From Dehalococcoides mccartyi (GTDB taxonomy: Bacteria; Chloroflexota; Dehalococcoidia; UBA2979): DNA of 7,905 bases. The stretch is taken from assembly GCA_945888895.1 (NCBI GenBank), contig CAMDAY010000093.1:1-7905 (forward strand), written 5' to 3'. The notes under the pieces are model-generated. The model saw only the letters and a program-made list of their open reading frames with translations. It made no database searches and was not told the origin of the DNA. Positions 6,504 through 7,905 of this stretch are shown here, piece by piece (position 1 is the first letter of the stretch; each line of letters opens with the position of its first letter). Both the position numbers and the translations under genes were made by a program.

Positions 6504-6653
6504 CGGCGCAATCGCCATTCGGCATGCGCCGAGGTGGCCAGTCGGCCTTCCTTGGGCCTCTGACCCGCCTCGACAGGCACGCGGCGTCCACCAGCCCCAC
6601 CCCGCACTCGCCACCCCACGGGGCCCAGCGCGCGCGAGGACACGAGTCAGGAT

Positions 6654-6661
6654 GGAAGGAG
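6654..6661 (+). promoter_or_regulatory. Ribosome binding site of the DUF35 gene
   Basis: GGAAGGAG lies 6 nt before TTG at 6668. It is a strong site and decides the TTG start; no in-frame ATG lies at suitable spacing. Confidence 0.75.
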
Positions 6662-6667
6662 CGGACG

Positions 6668-7084
6668 TTGGCCTACACGAAGCCCATCCCGGACCCCGAG
6701 CAATACACCTTCAAGCCGTACTGGGACGGGTGCAAAGCCGGGAAGCTGATGCTCCCGCGCTGCCTGGTCTGCGGCCGCATGCACTTCTACCCGCGCGTGC
6801 TCTGCCCGCATTGCCACTCCGACCAGCTCGAGTGGGTCGAGGCCAGCGGCGAGGGCCGTATCCACACCTACGCCGTCCAGCACCGCGCCTTCGGCGGCTG
6901 GGCGGAGGAGACCCCCTTCGTGACGGCCTACATCGACCTCGCGGAGGGCACCCGGATGCTGACGGTGCTGCGCGGGGTCGACCCGCTCAAGCCGGAGGAA
7001 ATCAAGATCGGCGCGAAGGTGAAGATCGAGTTCGAGAAAGCCTCGGACGAAGTCAGCATCGCCTACTGGCGCGTGGTCGAGTAG
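6668..7084 (+). CDS. DUF35-family zinc-ribbon/OB-fold protein, thiolase partner
   Basis: This 138-residue cytosolic protein belongs to the DUF35 (OB-fold, acyl-CoA-associated) family. The N-terminal helix (FKPYWDGCKAGKL, 15-27) precedes a rubredoxin-like zinc ribbon with C32-X2-C35 and C46-X2-C49 (RCLVCGRMHFYPRVLCPHCH, 31-50). The OB-fold follows: GRIHTYAVQHRAF at 63-75, FVTAYIDLAEGTRMLTVLRG at 84-103, then IKIGAKVKIEFE at 112-123. Family members join thiolase-fold enzymes into heteromeric complexes, helping CoA-substrate binding or channelling, as in archaeal thiolase/HMG-CoA synthase and in Ltp2-type aldolases. The thiolase-fold gene starts 24 nt downstream, which fits such a pair. The TTG start is set by the strong Shine-Dalgarno; an upstream ATG in frame (6488) would add 60 residues of low-complexity, GC-rich translation and is unlikely. 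Confidence 0.9.
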   Translation: MAYTKPIPDPEQYTFKPYWDGCKAGKLMLPRCLVCGRMHFYPRVLCPHCHSDQLEWVEASGEGRIHTYAVQHRAFGGWAEETPFVTAYIDLAEGTRMLTVLRGVDPLKPEEIKIGAKVKIEFEKASDEVSIAYWRVVE

Positions 7085-7108
7085 CCAGGGAACAGGGAGC
7101 AGCACATC

Positions 7109-7905
7109 ATGCCCAACAACCCGTCCATGGCCGCTGCGATCGTCGGCGCCGCGGAGTCCAACAAGATCGGCTACATCGAGGAAGGCACGACCGCCACGCG
7201 GCTGCACCTCGAGGCGATCAATAACGTCTGCAAGCAGGCCGGCATCAGCCCGTCGGAGATCGACGGTGTCTTCTCCGTCGGCTTCTCGCCGCAGATTGCC
7301 GAGCACCTCGGCATCCACCCGCGGTACATCGACACCACCGGCGTCGGCGGCTCGTCGTTCGTCATGCACGTCCACCACGCGCTGGCGGCGATCAACGCCG
7401 GGATCATCGACATCGCGCTCGTCTCGCATGGCGAGGCGGGGTTCTCGGCGCGCAAGAACAAGGGCAACGGGACGAACCGCCCGCAGGGCGACGACAAGTG
7501 GTCGGTGCCCAGCCAGTTCGAGGTGCCCTACGGCATCGCCGGGGCGCCCTCGAACTACGCGCACGCGATGACGCGGCACATGCACCAGTGGGGATCGACG
7601 AAGGAAGACTTCGCGCAGATCGCCGTCGCGACGCGCGAGTGGGCGACGCTCAACCCGCGCGCCGTGATGTTCTCGAAGGAGACGCACCCCGCCGGCGGCC
7701 CGATCACGGTCGCCGACGTGCTGGAGAGCCGCCTCATCGCGTGGCCGCTCAACCTCCTCGACATCTGCCTGGTCACCGACCATGGCGGGGCCGTGCTCAT
7801 CGCATCCGCCGAGAAGGCGCGCTCGCTGCGCACGACGCCGGTCTGGATCGCCGGGGCGGGCGAGAACATGTCCCACTGGTCGATGATGGAGATGCAGGAC
7901 TTCAC
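7109..7905 (+). CDS. Thiolase-fold (SCP2/Ltp2-like) protein without nucleophilic Cys (partial, 3' end outside window)
   Basis: The 265 codons visible cover the N-terminal thiolase half and a little more; the family is usually about 380-400 residues. Seen: AAAIVGAAESNKIGYIEEGT at 8-27, the usual start of the thiolase core; a helix-strand stretch with SPSEIDGVFSVGF at 47-59; DTTGVGGSSFVMHVHHALAA at 75-94; FEVPYGIAGAPSNYAHAMTR at 137-156; and ITVADVLESRLIAWPLNLLD at 199-218, then CLVTDHGGAVLIASAEKA. Classical thiolases have a catalytic Cys near residue 90; here the site reads GGSSF and the only cysteines are C41 and C220. This matches the SCP2/lipid-transfer-like branch, which includes the Ltp2 retro-aldolases that act with a DUF35 partner. 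The substrate is unknown. Start ATG 7109 has GGGAG 9 nt upstream. The C-terminal His/Cys region is not visible. Confidence 0.87.
   Translation, partial: MPNNPSMAAAIVGAAESNKIGYIEEGTTATRLHLEAINNVCKQAGISPSEIDGVFSVGFSPQIAEHLGIHPRYIDTTGVGGSSFVMHVHHALAAINAGIIDIALVSHGEAGFSARKNKGNGTNRPQGDDKWSVPSQFEVPYGIAGAPSNYAHAMTRHMHQWGSTKEDFAQIAVATREWATLNPRAVMFSKETHPAGGPITVADVLESRLIAWPLNLLDICLVTDHGGAVLIASAEKARSLRTTPVWIAGAGENMSHWSMMEMQDF

Larger units (their letters stand above)
6346..6667. other. Divergent intergenic region
   Basis: This 322-nt stretch between nuoA (leftward) and the DUF35 gene (rightward) codes for no convincing protein. It holds both ribosome binding sites at its edges, a good rightward promoter, a weaker leftward candidate, a palindrome at 6461-6470, and two further CCGATC/GATCGG boxes at 6394-6399 and 6421-6426. 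The leader from about 6510 to 6653 is GC-rich; I see no riboswitch, terminator or leader peptide in it. Confidence 0.7.

Noticed and set aside
6647..7876. A 409-codon open frame on the minus strand
   Set aside because: It is antisense to the DUF35 and thiolase-like genes, with shadow composition and no recognisable domain; both sense genes have clear motifs and ribosome binding sites.
1..7905. CRISPR arrays, tRNA/rRNA genes, insertion sequences
   Set aside because: No regular direct repeats, no RNA gene signature and no transposase or terminal inverted repeats were seen on either strand.

Overview
This window is high in G+C (roughly two thirds by eye) and bacterial. Seven complex I (NADH:quinone oxidoreductase type) genes and one small unassigned gene run on the minus strand. 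Two genes of acyl-CoA/thiolase type run divergently on the plus strand. The separate nuoC and nuoD genes, the absence of nuoE/F/G from the cluster, and the DUF35 plus SCP2-type thiolase pair suggest a Chloroflexota-like organism (Dehalococcoidia/SAR202 type) or, less likely, an actinobacterium. This placement is inference; no taxonomic marker is present.

Minus strand, 6345 down to 1: nuoA - nuoC - nuoD - nuoH - nuoJ - nuoK - a 62-residue soluble protein - nuoL (cut by the window edge). Gaps are 1 to 13 nt, or the genes overlap: TAATG junctions at nuoH/nuoJ and small ORF/nuoL, and GTGA at nuoJ/nuoK. This reads as one tightly coupled operon, probably continuing into nuoM and nuoN beyond the window. 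Several starts are not ATG (nuoA GTG, nuoC TTG, nuoK GTG) and are fixed mainly by Shine-Dalgarno sites and family length.

The most striking point is what is missing. nuoB, which normally lies between nuoA and nuoC, is absent (the two are 1 nt apart). nuoI, normally after nuoH, is absent (nuoH and nuoJ overlap). nuoE/F/G are also absent between nuoD and nuoH. So this cluster codes for quinone-site and proton-pumping subunits but, within the window, for no iron-sulfur subunit. Those must be encoded elsewhere, or the complex differs from the standard one.

The 322-nt divergent intergenic region (6346-6667) holds a good sigma70-type promoter pointing right (TTGACC, 17 nt, TAGAGT), a 10-bp palindrome beside it, and a weaker candidate pointing left toward nuoA. 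No terminator is seen in the window.

Plus strand, 6668 to 7905: a DUF35-family zinc-ribbon/OB-fold protein, then a thiolase-fold protein (cut at its C-terminus) that lacks the usual nucleophilic cysteine. Such pairs are known as two-protein enzymes, for example the Ltp2-DUF35 retro-aldolases of steroid side-chain breakdown and the DUF35 partner of archaeal thiolase/HMG-CoA synthase. The missing cysteine favours an aldolase-like or other non-classical reaction here.
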